A stretch of 64,000 bases of DNA, taken from Lytechinus variegatus. Its lineage: Eukaryota; Echinodermata; Echinoidea; Temnopleuroida; Toxopneustidae. Location of the stretch: NCBI RefSeq assembly GCF_018143015.1, contig NC_054741.1, positions 41,258,510-41,322,509 of the forward strand, written 5' to 3'. A program made the position numbers and the translations under genes. The notes beneath the pieces were generated by a model. The model was not told the origin of the DNA, searched no databases, and saw nothing but the letters and a program-made list of their open reading frames with translations. Below, piece after piece: positions 46,271 to 58,743 of this stretch (position 1 is its first letter; every line of letters starts with the position of its first letter).

Positions 46271-47906
46271 CATACGCGTAGCCAGGATTTCATTTTGGAG
46301 GGGGCGGTAAATGCACGCGAAGTGCGCTCCCTAGGGGGTGGGTGCAGGGAGGGGGAGTTTCCCCCTCCCGCGCGAAGCGCGAAGCTTTTAGTGTTTCATA
46401 AATTAAAATGAAAAGGAGCCGTTTCTCTTGTCTATAGTACCTCCAATTCGGTTGAGAACAGGCCTGCCAACTACTCCTTTTTAAAAGGAGTTACTCCTTT
46501 TTTTGGAAATTTTTAATATCCATTATATCATAGGGAAAGAAAATTCCCCTTTTTTTGTCCATATATTATGTACAGTCATCTATGGGAAATATGCTGTGAC
46601 TCCTATTTTGTAAATGAATCACTCCTATTTTGTATGTTTACAGGTTGGTAGGCCTGTTGAGAATATTGCGATTTTGAACCTTGTTTTCAAAAGTGATTGT
46701 GAACGCACAAAAGAGGTATACAATGGAGGAAATTAAAATGATAAAAGAGGTATACAATTAAAATGATAATAACTCCGCGCGAAGCGCGGAAGCTAAAGTG
46801 TTTTATCAATTTTTCTTGCCATAAAAAGGGTCCCGAGAAAAGAGTATTCTCAAAGATATATTGAAACTTTCTTTGGAAAGATCAGATTTAATTACAAACA
46901 ATTTAGCATCAGTGCATATTTTTAACTCGCAAAACAGAGGAGAAGATTCCTCCCCGCGCAGAGCAATGAAACTCTGAAATTTCAAAGGGCGGACGTTTCA
47001 TCAAATGTAGATATCTCTAATATCCAATCGGCTCTAATTCAATTGATTTTCTAAGATTATTGAACTTCATTACAAGGAAAACAGTGCGCAAAAAGTTGAA
47101 ATTTCTGTGATTTATTGAAATTATCTATCTATATAAAAAAGGATGCCTAATTCTTTTGATTTATCCTGAATCGCTTCATTTTTAATATAAAGAAACTTAA
47201 GTGTCATTCAAAATTTCAAACTGAGGGCGCAAAACAGGACACGAGATGAATGTATGCAGGGAAATGACATGAAGTTTAATACAATTTGATAAAAAAATAT
47301 TGTACTTTTTTTTAATTTAATACGACACGAATTCCATACCTTCCTCTTTTTAGATTAGGAACCTGTTTGCCCCCAAATTATGGTTGTTTAGTAATGAGCT
47401 GAAAAGCGGGAGAAGTTGACTTTATGGAGGTGACGGCAGAAACTGATATAAAGATTTTACCCGCTCGGAGCCGACCAGACCAGAAGTTGCGCGATCAATT
47501 GAAAAAAAAGATAACTTCATATAGTTACTTCGGCCTAACCTTACTCAAATTCATGCCCTAATGTATACAATTTTAACTTTAACTGGCAAGAAGCACATAG
47601 CTGAGCTGGAAAAACAGGGTTAGAGCTAAAGGTGGGGGAACAATGGAGAACTTCAATATTGTCATTTAACCGCGCGCAGCGCGGAAGCAAAATTCATATA
47701 TGAATTTAGAGCAAGAAGAGTGAAGGAGTTTCTCTTTTGAAAAAAAGTAAAGACTAAAAAGAAAAAAATCACAAAGCTACCTTTCTTCCCTTTCCTCCCT
47801 TCCATTTTCCTTTTCTCCTGTCTTTTTTCCCTTCTTTTTTTTTTCTTTTTGGGGACGTTTTGGGGGGGGCGACCGCCCCCACCGCCCCCCCCTGGCTACG
47901 CGCCTG
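46271..47906. mobile_element. hAT-like non-autonomous transposon, 1,636 bp
   Basis: Ends CATACGCGTAGCCAGG and CCTGGCTACGCGCCTG. Perfect 8-bp target duplication CCTTTAGC at 46263-46270 and 47907-47914. Inside, CCGCGCGAAGCGCGGAAGC-like blocks recur near 46368, 46775 and 47670. No transposase ORF seen. Confidence 0.85.
46459..46656. mobile_element. 198-bp hAT-like MITE nested in the larger hAT-like element
   Basis: Ends CAGGCCTGCCAACT and GGTTGGTAGGCCTG. Repeated flank TTGAGAA at 46452-46458 and 46657-46663 (7 bp, or 8 with one mismatch). The inner part is rich in ACTCCTTTTT and its inverse. Confidence 0.75.
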
Positions 47907-47914
47907 CCTTTAGC

Positions 47915-49426
47915 AGTATGGTATTGTTCAAGTTTCTAAGTGTCAAGAATTTAAAAGAGTAAAGTTTACTGCAAGATTAAACGTACATTATTATCGTTTA
48001 GAAGTTATTTTGCGACATTTCTCAAGTCGGAAGGGATGTCTGAACTTTGATGCTACCTGATATGAAATAAATGTTTAAAACTGAAGTATACTGTAGAAAA
48101 CAACCTGAAAGCCCCCCCCCCTCCCTCTCAAACTCCTCACTTTATTGTTGCCCACATTTTTTCTTATCACAGTTCAATATTTGTAAACATTGCAGAAAAC
48201 ACATGGTTTCTAGTGGAAAAAGGTCAATCTCTCAGTTCACGTCAATCAAATCCAGTTGTGGATTGCGCAATAGAAAACAATCGTGGTGCAATCATTGAGC
48301 CTCGGTGTGCTCTGTGTGGGAATATATGATTTCGAAAGGTATAGGTTAAAAATCATAAGAAGTATCAAATAACAGTTTAAAACCTTTAGGGGCGATATTC
48401 ATTTCATGTCGGAGCAGATAAAGAATGAAGCAAATATTTTATGATATTGGAAGATATAATTACTAAAAGTGAACCCGGAAGGTGAATTATAATTATGATA
48501 TGATGATGACCATCTCAAAATTGTGCTCATTGACGATCGTCTTTGAGTTTAGTATTCTAAACTGAAATGCAATAAAGGGATGAGTTTGAGAATAGAGTGG
48601 AAGGAAAGTCAATAGTTGGAGAGATAGAACGAGAGAGAGATATATATATATACATACATAGAGAGAGAGGGGGGGGGGAACTTCTGCGCCTGATTTCGGA
48701 GAGATAACCCCGACATCGGTAAGTTTTCTGACGTATTTAGCAAATTAACACATTTCTCATTGTTGCAAATGCCTACAGGATATCTTAATCTAACATCCAT
48801 TATAATGTTGATTGATTTGACTTTTTTTAATATTACAAAAAAATGAAGTTTAAGATACATGTACAATATTAAAATAAAACATAACTATGGAATATATTAA
48901 GTACACTAATATAAGAAAAACAATTATTTGCATAGTAATGGTATAATGGTATATCTTCATTTTTTTTTTATTACTGGTTACTTTTTTGCATTTTGTGTCA
49001 TTATATTTCATTCCTGAATATTATTAATTTTTGTTTTGCCTGAATGCACAAAATAAAAAATAAACATGCAACATTCCAACAAACTTTAATAATGTAGTTT
49101 TCTTTTAGAATAATGATAAGTGTCATCTCAAGTCAATTATTTACAGTATATTAACCAGGGAGAAAAACAGAAAAAAAAATGGATGGTCGGGATAATCTCG
49201 CTTCCAAAATTTGAAAAACAGCTGCTGTAAATTGCCATATGCTTCTATCCAAAAGAATATCTAGATAGTATGGGAACATGAAAAGTAATGTGGACGCTCG
49301 CGAAGAGATCTTCAGAAGTGGATTTGTAAACCGGTTTAGTGGAAACTGATTTACAAAACCAGTTTCGAAAAGATGTGAACAAGGTCAAACACAATCTATT
49401 AATGAGGGAGATTCTCATAAAAAGCC
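47915..49426. other. AT-rich DNA downstream of the minus-strand gene
   Basis: Contains GA/TA/CATA microsatellite at 48630-48680. Contains a piece similar to the pre-satellite module (48030-48060, GAAGGGATGTCTGAAC). No gene seen; its right part may be the 3' UTR of the gene ending at 49427. Confidence 0.4.
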
Positions 49427-52157
49427 TTATGAGCAGGGTGCCAGCAGCCACACCACAGGTGTGGTGCCGCTGCACAAAGCCATGAGATCTTGGAATTTAC
49501 CTGCACGAAGCTTTAGTTGACCATTCCTGTACAGCGGTTGTGGTGTTACTTCGGTAACCTCTCCAGAGCTTCTTAGGACCTGGCTTGTCCTGATTGCATC
49601 GAACTCATCATTGGCATGAGAATACTTGAAATGGATTGTGTCCACTTCTCCTTTCAAAATTTTCAGTGACATGACCTTTTTCCAGTCCACTGATTGGCCA
49701 GCTTCCGATGTGCGTACTCGAAGGGTTCCTTTTTGCTGGCTTACTAACTTCCAATCGGTGATATCTTCTGACTGTACTTCTACCACATGGTAGGGATGCT
49801 CAAGTCGAGCCATCCTGCAAATGGTAGCTAGCTGGGTGGGCACCATGACCTCCCTGAGTTTGCGTACACAACGTTCAATGACACTGTGCATCGAGTCCCC
49901 CTCACTCTGTCCATGATTTGTTGGAAAGTAGTTAACTGTAATGGACTCAATGTGCTTTGACTTCTGTACAAAGTACTGCAACATTGAAGGGATAATAGAA
50001 TTCTTGTTCTGCCCTACACATCCGTCGCTGTAAAGTTCAACTTCTTTCACGCCTCTATATGAAGGTATGAAGGTAATGGTGGACATGAGAAGCTATCTCA
50101 CATGACCCTCGTCTAGTTTCGCACTCATGTGACAGATAACACCAACCGTCTTTCGTAGCTAATTCGTAGATGGTGAAATTATAATTACTCAATTGACGCT
50201 TGTAGAAAATATCTGACAGGGGTGATTTGGGAAGGTATATTACCTGTTGAAGGTCAAAAAATACTGCAGCGACAAAGCTCTTGTCCTGTGATGCTCTAAC
50301 CTTAGCTTAGCTTTCAGTTCTCTCACCTTGTCCTTTTCAGTGATATGATCTTCATAGGCCTTGGTGACTGCCTCCCTGTCCTTTGCATTACCACGGTGAA
50401 AGGTCTCACATAATGGACACATATCCTTCTTAGGATGGTGAAATTTGATCTTCATCTCACGAAGTATGTTTCTATAAAGAGATAGAGATGCACATTCAGT
50501 TGTAGTGGACAGATACATTCGGTGCATAATCTCAGGGTTCAATTCATCTGAGAGATATTCCCATCGGCTGCTTGCACGACAATAATGACTCTCCTGTCTT
50601 GGAAATTTGTTAATATGATTCCTCACCGACTCCCGCAGTCTAGCATCTCTTTCTGCGCTCTGTCTCCCACCTCACTTTTCACCTTCGATGATACTGCAAG
50701 TTTGTTTTTTTGCAATGACTGTCTTCACCTGCCTTTCAGATATACCTAAGGTTCCTAAGAACATCAACCTGCAAACAGGAACTTTTTGAAATGGGTCTTT
50801 GGAGTTTGGTAAGAAACTGTATGCAAACCTACGAAGCTTCTTTGTCCCTTTCTCGCAGATCAGGGATATGTGACGCGCCATCCACTCTCTTTGCTCTGTT
50901 AAAGCACCAATATCATAAAAGGTTGATCTGATAGCCTCTTTGTCCTCCATACTCAAAGTAGAGCAACTGAAACCCTTGAAATGGCATTTCTTGCATGACA
51001 TCTTGTACTCTGCAAATCTTCACCCTGGTTTCATTTTTTTGCTTTTTTCACTTTCATAAGCATATCTAGAATTTCTCTTTTCTTTTACTACCCTATTTTT
51101 ACTTTTGATTTTTGTTTGCTGTTGTGGTATTTCAATTGCTCTTTCACCATCAACCTGGAAAGATGGAGACTGAAAATGCCCTTCTAAAAGTAAGAGATCT
51201 TCTTCATCTATTACTTCTCCAATATCAGCTTGGAAGTCGGCAACTTCTTCATCTTCAATCTGATCTTCATCTCTTACTTCCTCCATATCATCTTGATCGC
51301 CAGTAGCTTCTTCATCTACAGTCTGATCGTCATCTTTTACTTCCTCCATATCATCTTGATCGCCAGTAGCTTCTTCATCTACAGTCTGATTGTCATCTCT
51401 TACTTCCTCCATATCATCTTGATCGCCAGTAGCTTCTTCATCTACAGTCTGATCGTCATTTCTTCCTCCATATCATCTTGATTGCCAGTAGCTTCTTCAT
51501 CTTCAATCTGATCTTCATCTCTTACTTCCTCCATATCTTGATCGCCAGCAGCTTTTTCATCTACAGTCTGATCTTCATTTCTTACTTCCTCCATATTATC
51601 TTGATCGCCAGTAGCTTCTTCATCGTCAATCTGATCTTCATCTCTTACTTCCTCCATATCATCTTGATCGCCAGTAGCTTCTTCATCTTCAATCTGATCT
51701 TCATCTCTTACTTCCTCCATATCATCTTGATCGCCAGCAGCTTCTTCATCTTCAATCTGATCTTCATCTCTTACTTCCTCCATATCATCTTGATCGCCAG
51801 TAGCTTCCTCATCTTCAATCTGATCTTCATCTCTTACTTCCTCCATATCATCTTGATCGCCAGTAGCTTCTTCATCTACAATCTTACCGTCATCTCTTAC
51901 TTCTTCCATATCAACTAGGCATTTAGACAAAGGTAAGTTGTGTAACATCATATCAAGTGGAATCTCACAAAGATTACTTACATCATTAAATGCAGCATTA
52001 TGACACAGGCAATCATCGTTATACTTGAAATGTTCGAAACAAAGAAAACACAAGCATTTAGGACACGCTGCCCATACTTCCTGGTTGCACACAAAATTGT
52101 CACAAGTCGCAGGATTTCTTGGTGGCCCACACTGCATATTCGGATGAAGTGGAGACT
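49427..52157 (-). pseudogene. Last exon: Cys-rich module, acidic repeat and transposase-like domain
   Basis: Acceptor TTTTTTGTCACAG. First comes a Cys/His-rich module (CDNFVCNQEVWAACPKCLCF, then CFEHF and CLCHN), probably zinc-binding. Then acidic 21-residue repeats, a 4-bp deletion near 51461, and a Lys-rich stretch ending KMKPG followed by TGA. CKKCHFKGFSCSTL, then LGTLGISERQVKTVIAKKQ, opens the main domain. A second TGA follows EGEK. After HINKFPRQESHYC and FHHPKKDMCPLCETFH the frame shifts near 50300 to ASQDKSFVAAVFFDLQQVIY. It shifts again near 50055 to ELYSDGCVGQNKN. The final frame ends at a stop at 49427. All breaks lie in this exon; none is in the short exons. Confidence 0.75.
51235..51912 (-). 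repeat. 63-bp coding minisatellite (acidic 21-residue repeat, about 11 units)
   Basis: Minus-strand unit DMEEVRDEDQIEDEEATGDQD (21 residues; variants TV for IE, AAG for ATG). One unit lacks a codon and one has the 4-bp deletion. The plus strand of the array gives a spurious hydrophobic ORF (51478-51918). Confidence 0.85.
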
Positions 52158-53312
52158 CTGTGACAAAAAAGGAATGGCATAATAAATAAGTACTAAAATC
52201 TTGTTTTAATTTACACTTTTTCAAACACATCTCACCTTTTTTATGGGGGATAGGACTACAGGGAATTTTTTCATGGTTTTCTTCTATTTTTGAAAATGAT
52301 TTTGGACATAGTGAAGTAAATAAACACTTCGTTAAAGATGTTTTTATCTATCAAAATCTAGTAAAATTTGTAAGAAATTATACTTGGTTGGTATCAGTGT
52401 TTTATAGTGGATGAGTCTGTTGAAGAAATTTGTGAAGATTATCATTCACTCGGTCAGGGTTCAATGGGTATTTTGATTATTGAACTGTGCCATTGGTCTT
52501 TTATTCAATAACAAGCGGAACGCCTCTGGTGGTCTCGTCTGAATCACACAATTCACGACAGTATTTTTTTCTTTTTCACATGAAAATACCGCAAGACTTG
52601 AAACAGGAAAAAAAATGTTTCATATTGATCAGAGATTCATGTGATAAATACATAAATTGTTGCAATATTTCTCATTTTGGAGAACCATGATTTTGGAAAA
52701 ACAGAAAAAAAATATTTTATATCAGAGATTCATGTGATAAATACCCAAATTGTTACAATATTTCTCATTTTGGAGTACCATAATTTTGGTCACAGGACGA
52801 CATATTTGTTGTGATTGTGGTTCCATGACATTTGCTCCGCTATAAATTCCACACACTAATCAATGTAATACAGAGTTTGATGGAATGAGGACAAAAATGT
52901 TACAAGTTTTAGAAATATTTCCACTTTTAAAGTAAATTTATTGACCTGAAATTACCCTTTGCTAAACTATGCAAACTAGAATTCTAAGATGCTCAGATAT
53001 GTTTGATTATACTGGCCAAGTTTCATGATAAATAAAATTATACTTTTAAAGTTATAGTGAAATAAAAAAAAACAACCTTAAACTCAGGTTTTGATTTGGT
53101 AATGACACCACTGCTGCTGTCACCAGAAAAAAAAAACACATTTGTCTCACTCTTGGGTAGTAAATTATTGTAAAATCAGTCAAATAGATTTTTTTTTATG
53201 TTGACAGTATAAGAAAAGCTAATTTATCAGTGGCTGCATGAAACAATAAAGACCAACCATGAAAAATTGTTAACGTTTTAGTAGATGAAACAATATTTTT
53301 TTTGTTGTTTAC
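52158..53312 (-). other. Intron between fourth and last exons
   Basis: 1,155 bp, AT-rich, GTAAAC to CAG. It holds two similar 60-bp pieces (ATATTTCTCATTTTGGAG near 52665 and 52755). No gene. Confidence 0.55.
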
Positions 53313-53420
53313 CTGCATTTTTTTCAGGATCAGTCACAGATGCATGTACTGAGGACATTCCATGTCTTTTTACAAATGTGGGACCCCTTGATGATCCAGC
53401 TAATGGGCAATTCCTCTCCC
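53313..53420 (-). CDS. Fourth coding exon
   Basis: 108 nt like the third exon and again phase 1-1, acceptor TTTATTTCAG and donor GTAAAC. It starts GERNCPLAGSSRGPTFVKRH. The plus strand of this segment is also open with an acceptor-like TTTTTTTCAG. However, only the minus strand fits the neighbours' phases. Confidence 0.65.
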
Positions 53421-54182
53421 CTGAAATAAATAACAATTTTCATTTCATTTCATTTATTTTCCACAAATCAATCAAAATACAAAGAAAAAACATACAACTC
53501 ATTCCGAAATAGTATGCATAATTACAATATAAAAGCAGATTCTAAGTGGATGGACCTAAAGTAAAGCAAAAGCTTGTTGTGGATAGGCCCTTAACAAATA
53601 ATTTATGTGTAATCATTGATAGATTATAGAAAAAATAGAGCTGAGCTCGGAGAAAGTTACAGAAACTGGACAAGGACGAAAGCAGAGAACGTTACAAAGA
53701 ACAGGGGCACACAGGTTACTAGACAAGACAAGAAGGACAAAACAAGACATAAAAGAAAGAAAGAAAGAAAGAAGGAAAGAAGACCCGTCTATTATATTGC
53801 TGTTCACGATTGCGACGTTTAAGCATGACGTAAAATAATTTGACAGAATTGATCGTATGCCATTGAAATCGTAGACGGGTCCTTTGTAAGGGTATCTGCA
53901 GCTGTAAATATGAATACATGTAATTCATTACAATGGTAAACATACGGACATAGTGAGGGGATGGAGCACCTTGCAGACGAGGAAAAGAAAAAAAAAATTG
54001 ATAGTTGCTAGGAGAGAAAAAGTATCAAAGGACCGAAGAAAAACTTAGAAGAGGTATGTGGTTTTAAAGAGTTTCCCTGGCTACCAGGTGCCCAATCCAC
54101 TCTCTGACCGTCTTAAAAGTAATACGCAATTGAGTACAAATAGATAAATATATATTGTGTATTTAAAGCTTACAGTTGGGTT

Positions 54183-56137
54183 CTACGAGGAGTAATATTT
54201 TCTCAAAAGAGACGTTTTCAATTTTCTTTTAAATGCAGTTAAGCTAACAGATCTTTTTATATCGATATTGAGAGAATTCCAATATTTGGGACCTGAATAA
54301 ATAATAGTATTGTGGGCAAATTTTGTTCTGGTTTTTGGAAGATGAAATGAAAATGCTTGGCGTGTTGGATAGTCATGCAACTGATTGTTTTTTATGAACA
54401 TATAATTAAGTGCCGGAGGCAAGTCATTCTTATTCAGTTGAAACATAAAAGAACCCAACTGCAGAAAGAAAATATCAGAAACTCTTAAAACACCCTTTTC
54501 TAAAAAGAGAGGACCTGTATGAGCCCGTATATGGGCATTGGAGATTATACGAATTGCTCTCTTTTGAATAACCAAAATTTTATCAAGTTAAAGCTTACTA
54601 GAATTTCCCCAGGCAAGAATACCATAGTTTAAATACGGAAGTAATAAAGTGGAATATAACATTTGCATAACATTGAGTGGAAACATTGATTTAAGTTTAT
54701 ACATTATACCAGTATTTCTAGATAAAATTGAGCAAATGTGGTTTGTATGAATTTTCCAGGTCATTTTGTCATCAATAAAAAGTCCCAAGAACTTAGTTGA
54801 TTTTACCCTACTGATCTGAACATCATTCAATAAAATATTGTCAGGTAAATTTGTAAGAGAGTTACTAAATAACATAAAATTTGTTTTATCAAGATTTAGA
54901 GAGAGCCTATTGGCAAATATCCATTCACAAATACTTTTCAACTCGGTGTTAAAAATATCTACGAGCATTTGAGGGTTTTTATGTGAGAAAAATATACTAG
55001 AATCATCTGCATATAGAATAAAAGACAACAGTGGAGATGAATATTGAAAATCATTTACATATATGATATAAATCAGGGGGCCAAGGATACTCCCTTGAGG
55101 AATACCGCAAGTAATTGGTTGGCGTTTAGATTCTACTCCATTCAATGAGACAAATTGTTTTCTGTTTGTAAGATAACTTTTGAACCACTCCAAGGCCTTC
55201 CCCCTTACACCATAATGATGCAGTTTATAAAAAAGAATACTATGATCAATGGTATCGAAGGCCTTGGAGAAGTCCAAAAATAATCCGATTGTATGGCAAT
55301 GTTTGTCAATAGCAGATGAAATTTTGTTAATAAAATGAAGAATTGCATGTGAAGTTGTGTGTTTTTCTCGAAATCCAAATTAATTATCAGATAAAATTTC
55401 ATAGCGTATGAAAAAATCTATTGTACGTTTATATACCAGTCTTTCTAAAACTTTTGAAAAAGCAGTTAGGAGAGAAATTGGTCTATAATTATGACACTCA
55501 AGTGGATCTCCTTAAGGATAGGTATCACCTTCGCAATCTTCATTTTATCTGGTACGATACCTTGTAAAATTGACATGTTGAATATATGATTTAACGGTAC
55601 AATGATTTCACCGATAATGGTTTTAATCAGTTCTTTCGTAGGATTATCAAAGCCAGGGCTTTTCATATTTTTTAAATTATGAACAATATCAGTTATTTCT
55701 TTCTCGTCGATGGGCAATATAAACATTGAAAATGGATTAAAGCCTGGCATAAAATCATGAAACGACCTGTTTGCATTCGGAACAGATTGTGCTAGATTTG
55801 AACCTATAGAGGACAAAAAATCGTTGAATGTTTCGGCAATACATTGTTTATCTTCAATAATCGTTCCACAATGCTTGATTTTTGATAAATTACAAGAGTT
55901 TGAGGAGCTGGGATTAAGTACCTTTATAGTTTTCCATGTTCCTTTTATATCGGAATTGCAATTAACAAATTGAGCACAATAATACTCTTTCTTTACATGA
56001 CGAATTAAACTGGTAAGCGTATTTCTGTATCTCGTATATTTTATACGATTTTTATGTGTTGGATTAGATTTATATTTATAAAATAACCTATTTTTTCTAT
56101 TTATTGACTTTAACAATGACAAGCTGACCCAAGGCAT
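54183..56137 (-). pseudogene. LINE reverse transcriptase region
   Basis: Three open pieces. 55466-56137 covers the linker and fingers (PIDEKEITDIVHNLKNMKSP, then GIVPDKMKIAKVIPILK). 54588-55277 is the palm: MDFSKAFDTIDH, CGIPQGSILGPLIYIIYVND, and the catalytic YADDSSIF, followed by LNLDKTNFMLFSN. 54183-54575 is the C-terminal region (VIQKRAIRIISNA; SGPKYWNSLN). The last two share a frame separated by one TAA. Between the first two, GFREKHTTSHAI lies after a stop. The catalytic Asp pair is intact but the multiple stops exclude activity. Confidence 0.8.
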
Positions 56138-57012
56138 GCGGGAGTTCTTTTGTAATTTGAAGTTGTGCGTTTGATTAATGGAAAATTATTCTCATATGAC
56201 AACATGAGTGTATTCATAAATTTTTCATAAGACTCATTTACATCCTCTTCGGTTAAAACTTCTGACCAGTCAACAGTGGATAAGCTATTCTTGAATCGAT
56301 TTGTATTTTCTGGAGTGATTTTACGAAAAAAGTACTCATTTTGCCTATTTTCATTTAATAAAGAGAAAAGAGCAAATATTGAAAAGTGGTCAGAAAAGTC
56401 TGTAAGAGTAATTCCCGCTTCAGGAGGGGGAGTAAGATTACAAAAGATGTCGATTAGTGTTTTAGAATGTTCAGTAGTTCTTGTAGGTTTTGTTATAAGT
56501 GGAGATAAGGAGAACGAGTTCATAATATTTAAAAAGTCCATAACAAACGCACAAGATTCATGTTGCAAAAGATCCGCATTGAAGTCACCCATTAATATAC
56601 ATGACTTCGAAAGTAATATACAGTTAGACAAAATAGATTGCTTTTCGGCAAGGAAATCAGCAGTTTTAGACTGTGGTGGTCTGTACACTACTCCAATAAT
56701 GATATTTCTCTTGCCAGGAATAGAAATCTCTACAAATAAAGTTTCAATATTATGATTCATAAAATTCAATTCATGTTTTATCTCACATTCTACGTTGTTC
56801 AATACATACAAAGCTAATCCACCTCCTCTCTTTTCCATCCTGTTATTTGTGAACAAATTATACCCTTGTAGAGAATAAAGAGGGTGGTAAGAATCACACA
56901 TCCATGTTTCTGTTATACCTATGGCAAAACATTCATGTTTACTTCGTTGTGAAAATATATTCAGCTTTTCAAAATTTTGTTCATACTTCTGATATCTGTG
57001 TGGAATATGCAT
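56110..57012 (-). pseudogene. LINE endonuclease (APE-type) region
   Basis: The 300-codon ORF has the endonuclease motifs in order: IGITETWM (Glu of the active site, residues 31-38), RGGGLALYV, IIIGVVYRPP, SCILMGDFNADLL with the catalytic Asp-x-Asn, and SDHFSIFALF with the terminal Asp-His pair. In LINEs this enzyme nicks target DNA to prime reverse transcription. The N-terminal strand with the first Asn is only partly present, in a neighbouring frame, so the copy is 5' truncated. It continues into the RT region after a frame change near 56130. Confidence 0.8.
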
Positions 57013-57040
57013 AATTTATTCATTTTGTTTTCAATCTTGT

Positions 57041-57785
57041 CAAAAAACATATTGTCAGTGTAATATTTTGAATCTTGTTTATATATTAATTATTCATCAT
57101 CATGTGGGGTAAAATCAAAGTTTAATGCTTTGGTATAGATTAACTGCCATTAGCTGATCAAATAAATTTGGGGCAAAATTCCCAGAGGATCCATGAGTAG
57201 GTGTATGAACATAAGTTTGGAAAGCTGAATAAAAATCATTATCATCCAATGCTAAAAAAGGAAGAATGTTACACAAACTCATCATGGGTGTGTAAGGATG
57301 TATATATCTCAGTGTACATAAACATCATGGTAAATACGACATACATGTACCGTACCAAATAATATTGAACATATATGTAAGTAGCAGAAATATATGGTAT
57401 ATGTTTTTAGGGAATTCAGAGCTGCAGATACCCAGACAAACAAAAACACATGATAAAAACATTTAACGTATAATAAGTGTAGCCGTGAACTAGGTGACAA
57501 AGGGATTGGTTCAATTAAATAGTGGAGCAATCTAGTCTCTCCTGCCAGAATTAAAGCAAAGTTTGCATATTCCCTTTATAACTTCATTTAAATGAAGTGA
57601 AAAGAAGAGGAAGAACAACAATCTTAATTTTACTCTCGCAAAAATATCTATACCATTTAAATTATTATAATATTGCAGAAACAACCATTCCTCCTATTGT
57701 TGTCTTGGTAACAAAAGAGATTAGTTTATCTTTGCCTCTGGTTAAGATTACTTAATCCTCTCTGCAAGTTCAAGGTGACATGAAC
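57041..57785. other. Intron sequence, no feature seen
   Basis: AT-rich part of the intron between the third and fourth coding exons (58015-53421). Confidence 0.4.
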
Positions 57786-57998
57786 CAGGCGCAGATCCAG
57801 CCCCCCCCCAAAAGAAAGGGGGGGGGGGAGAAAACTTTTCTTTTTTTTAGCTTGTCAGATTTTTAAAAAGAGGGTAAACCTTTTTTTCTGTTTTTGTTTT
57901 GCTAGTCTGATTTCAAAAAGGAGAGAAATTTTTTTGTTTGTCAGGAAATTTTACCAGTTTTGGCTCCACCTCCCCATGAAATCTTGGATCCGCAGCTA
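57786..57998. mobile_element. Short hAT-like MITE in the intron
   Basis: Ends CAGGCGCAGATCC and GGATCCGCAGCTA, imperfect inverses. Flanks ACATGAAC and ACATACAC match at 6 of 8 positions. C and G runs flank a T-rich core. It ends 18 bp from the donor of the third coding exon. Confidence 0.55.
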
Positions 57999-58015
57999 AC
58001 ATACACTCTCCTTAC

Positions 58016-58123
58016 CTGCATATTGGTTATGTTTAGGCCCTGATCCTGGTTCTGCTACAGCTCTATCTTCTTTGGAAGACTGAGGACAATCAGATGATTC
58101 CTCCAGTGGTTCAAACCGTTTAT
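58016..58123 (-). CDS. Third coding exon
   Basis: 108 nt, phase 1 on both sides, acceptor TTTACAG and donor GTAAGG. Encodes an acidic, Ser/Pro-rich linker beginning DKRFEPLEESSDCPQ. No domain. It can be skipped without changing frame. Confidence 0.7.
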
Positions 58124-58302
58124 CTGTAAATAAATTTATAAAATATTACATTAGATTAACAACCGGCAACTAAGGATTGTGTCAGTACTACACCTTATGC
58201 ATTCAAAAAATGTCTTTCTAAGAACCAAGGAAAAAATATAAATGGAAATCAGTTTGCTTTTACAAAAAACGGATTATTTCCATTTCGTCTAATGCCAGTA
58301 GA

Positions 58303-58743
58303 CCAGTTCGTAATTACTTCATGGGCAATTTTGGTCAAATGACCTTTCATTTCTTTCATCATGATAGGCAGATTTCAAAGCAAGATATTACGTAAGCTTG
58401 CCTTACATAGCAGGATGAAGGAATTAAATAGACCAGTTGACCAGAATAGCATACCAATGAATGCTTAATGAAGGTATTTGTTACATTCCTACTTTGAATG
58501 CATATCTTAGCACGTTGCACAATGTACTTGACAAACTGTGAAATACTAGTCGTTCGTGGAAGCATTGTTGTTTTTTGTGGATGCAAATGAAAATGACAAT
58601 TCAAAAGAATATATGAATAATCAAGACATCAAAGTCGGTGCTTATCTCATTAGATTTTAAAGCACCATGTCACTTTAGTGCAAATGACCTTCTGATCATG
58701 CGTAGAATCTTTTGATCATGCGCAGAAAGGAACTACGAAATGG
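58303..58743 (-). mobile_element. Inverted-repeat element with CCAGTTCGTAGTT ends, copy 2
   Basis: Inverse copy of 24922-25343, ends CCAGTTCGTAATTAC and GAACTACGAAATGG, in the intron between second and third coding exons. Confidence 0.7.

Larger units (their letters stand above)
53437..57040 (-). mobile_element. Degenerate Jockey/CR1-type non-LTR retrotransposon in an intron
   Basis: About 3.6 kb in the same orientation as the host gene. It contains an APE-type endonuclease region, a reverse transcriptase region and a C-terminal region. A 3' part of about 700 bp ends with AATAAATGAAATGAAATG repeats at 53437-53460. The 5' end is truncated within the first codons of the endonuclease. Frames change several times. 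A GAAA microsatellite at 53755-53785 lies in the 3' part. Confidence 0.75.

Noticed and set aside
51478..51918. 146-codon plus-strand ORF, hydrophobic and repetitive, looking like a multi-pass membrane protein
   Set aside because: It is the antisense of the acidic 63-bp coding repeat; the minus-strand reading continues through spliced exons and a known family.
53313..53450. Plus-strand exon starting after TTTTTTTCAG (reading SVTDACTEDIPCLFTNVG)
   Set aside because: Open and with a good acceptor, but no donor fits and the minus-strand reading matches both neighbouring exons in phase.
56276..56755. 159-codon plus-strand ORF
   Set aside because: Exact antisense of the LINE endonuclease region, which has all catalytic motifs on the minus strand.
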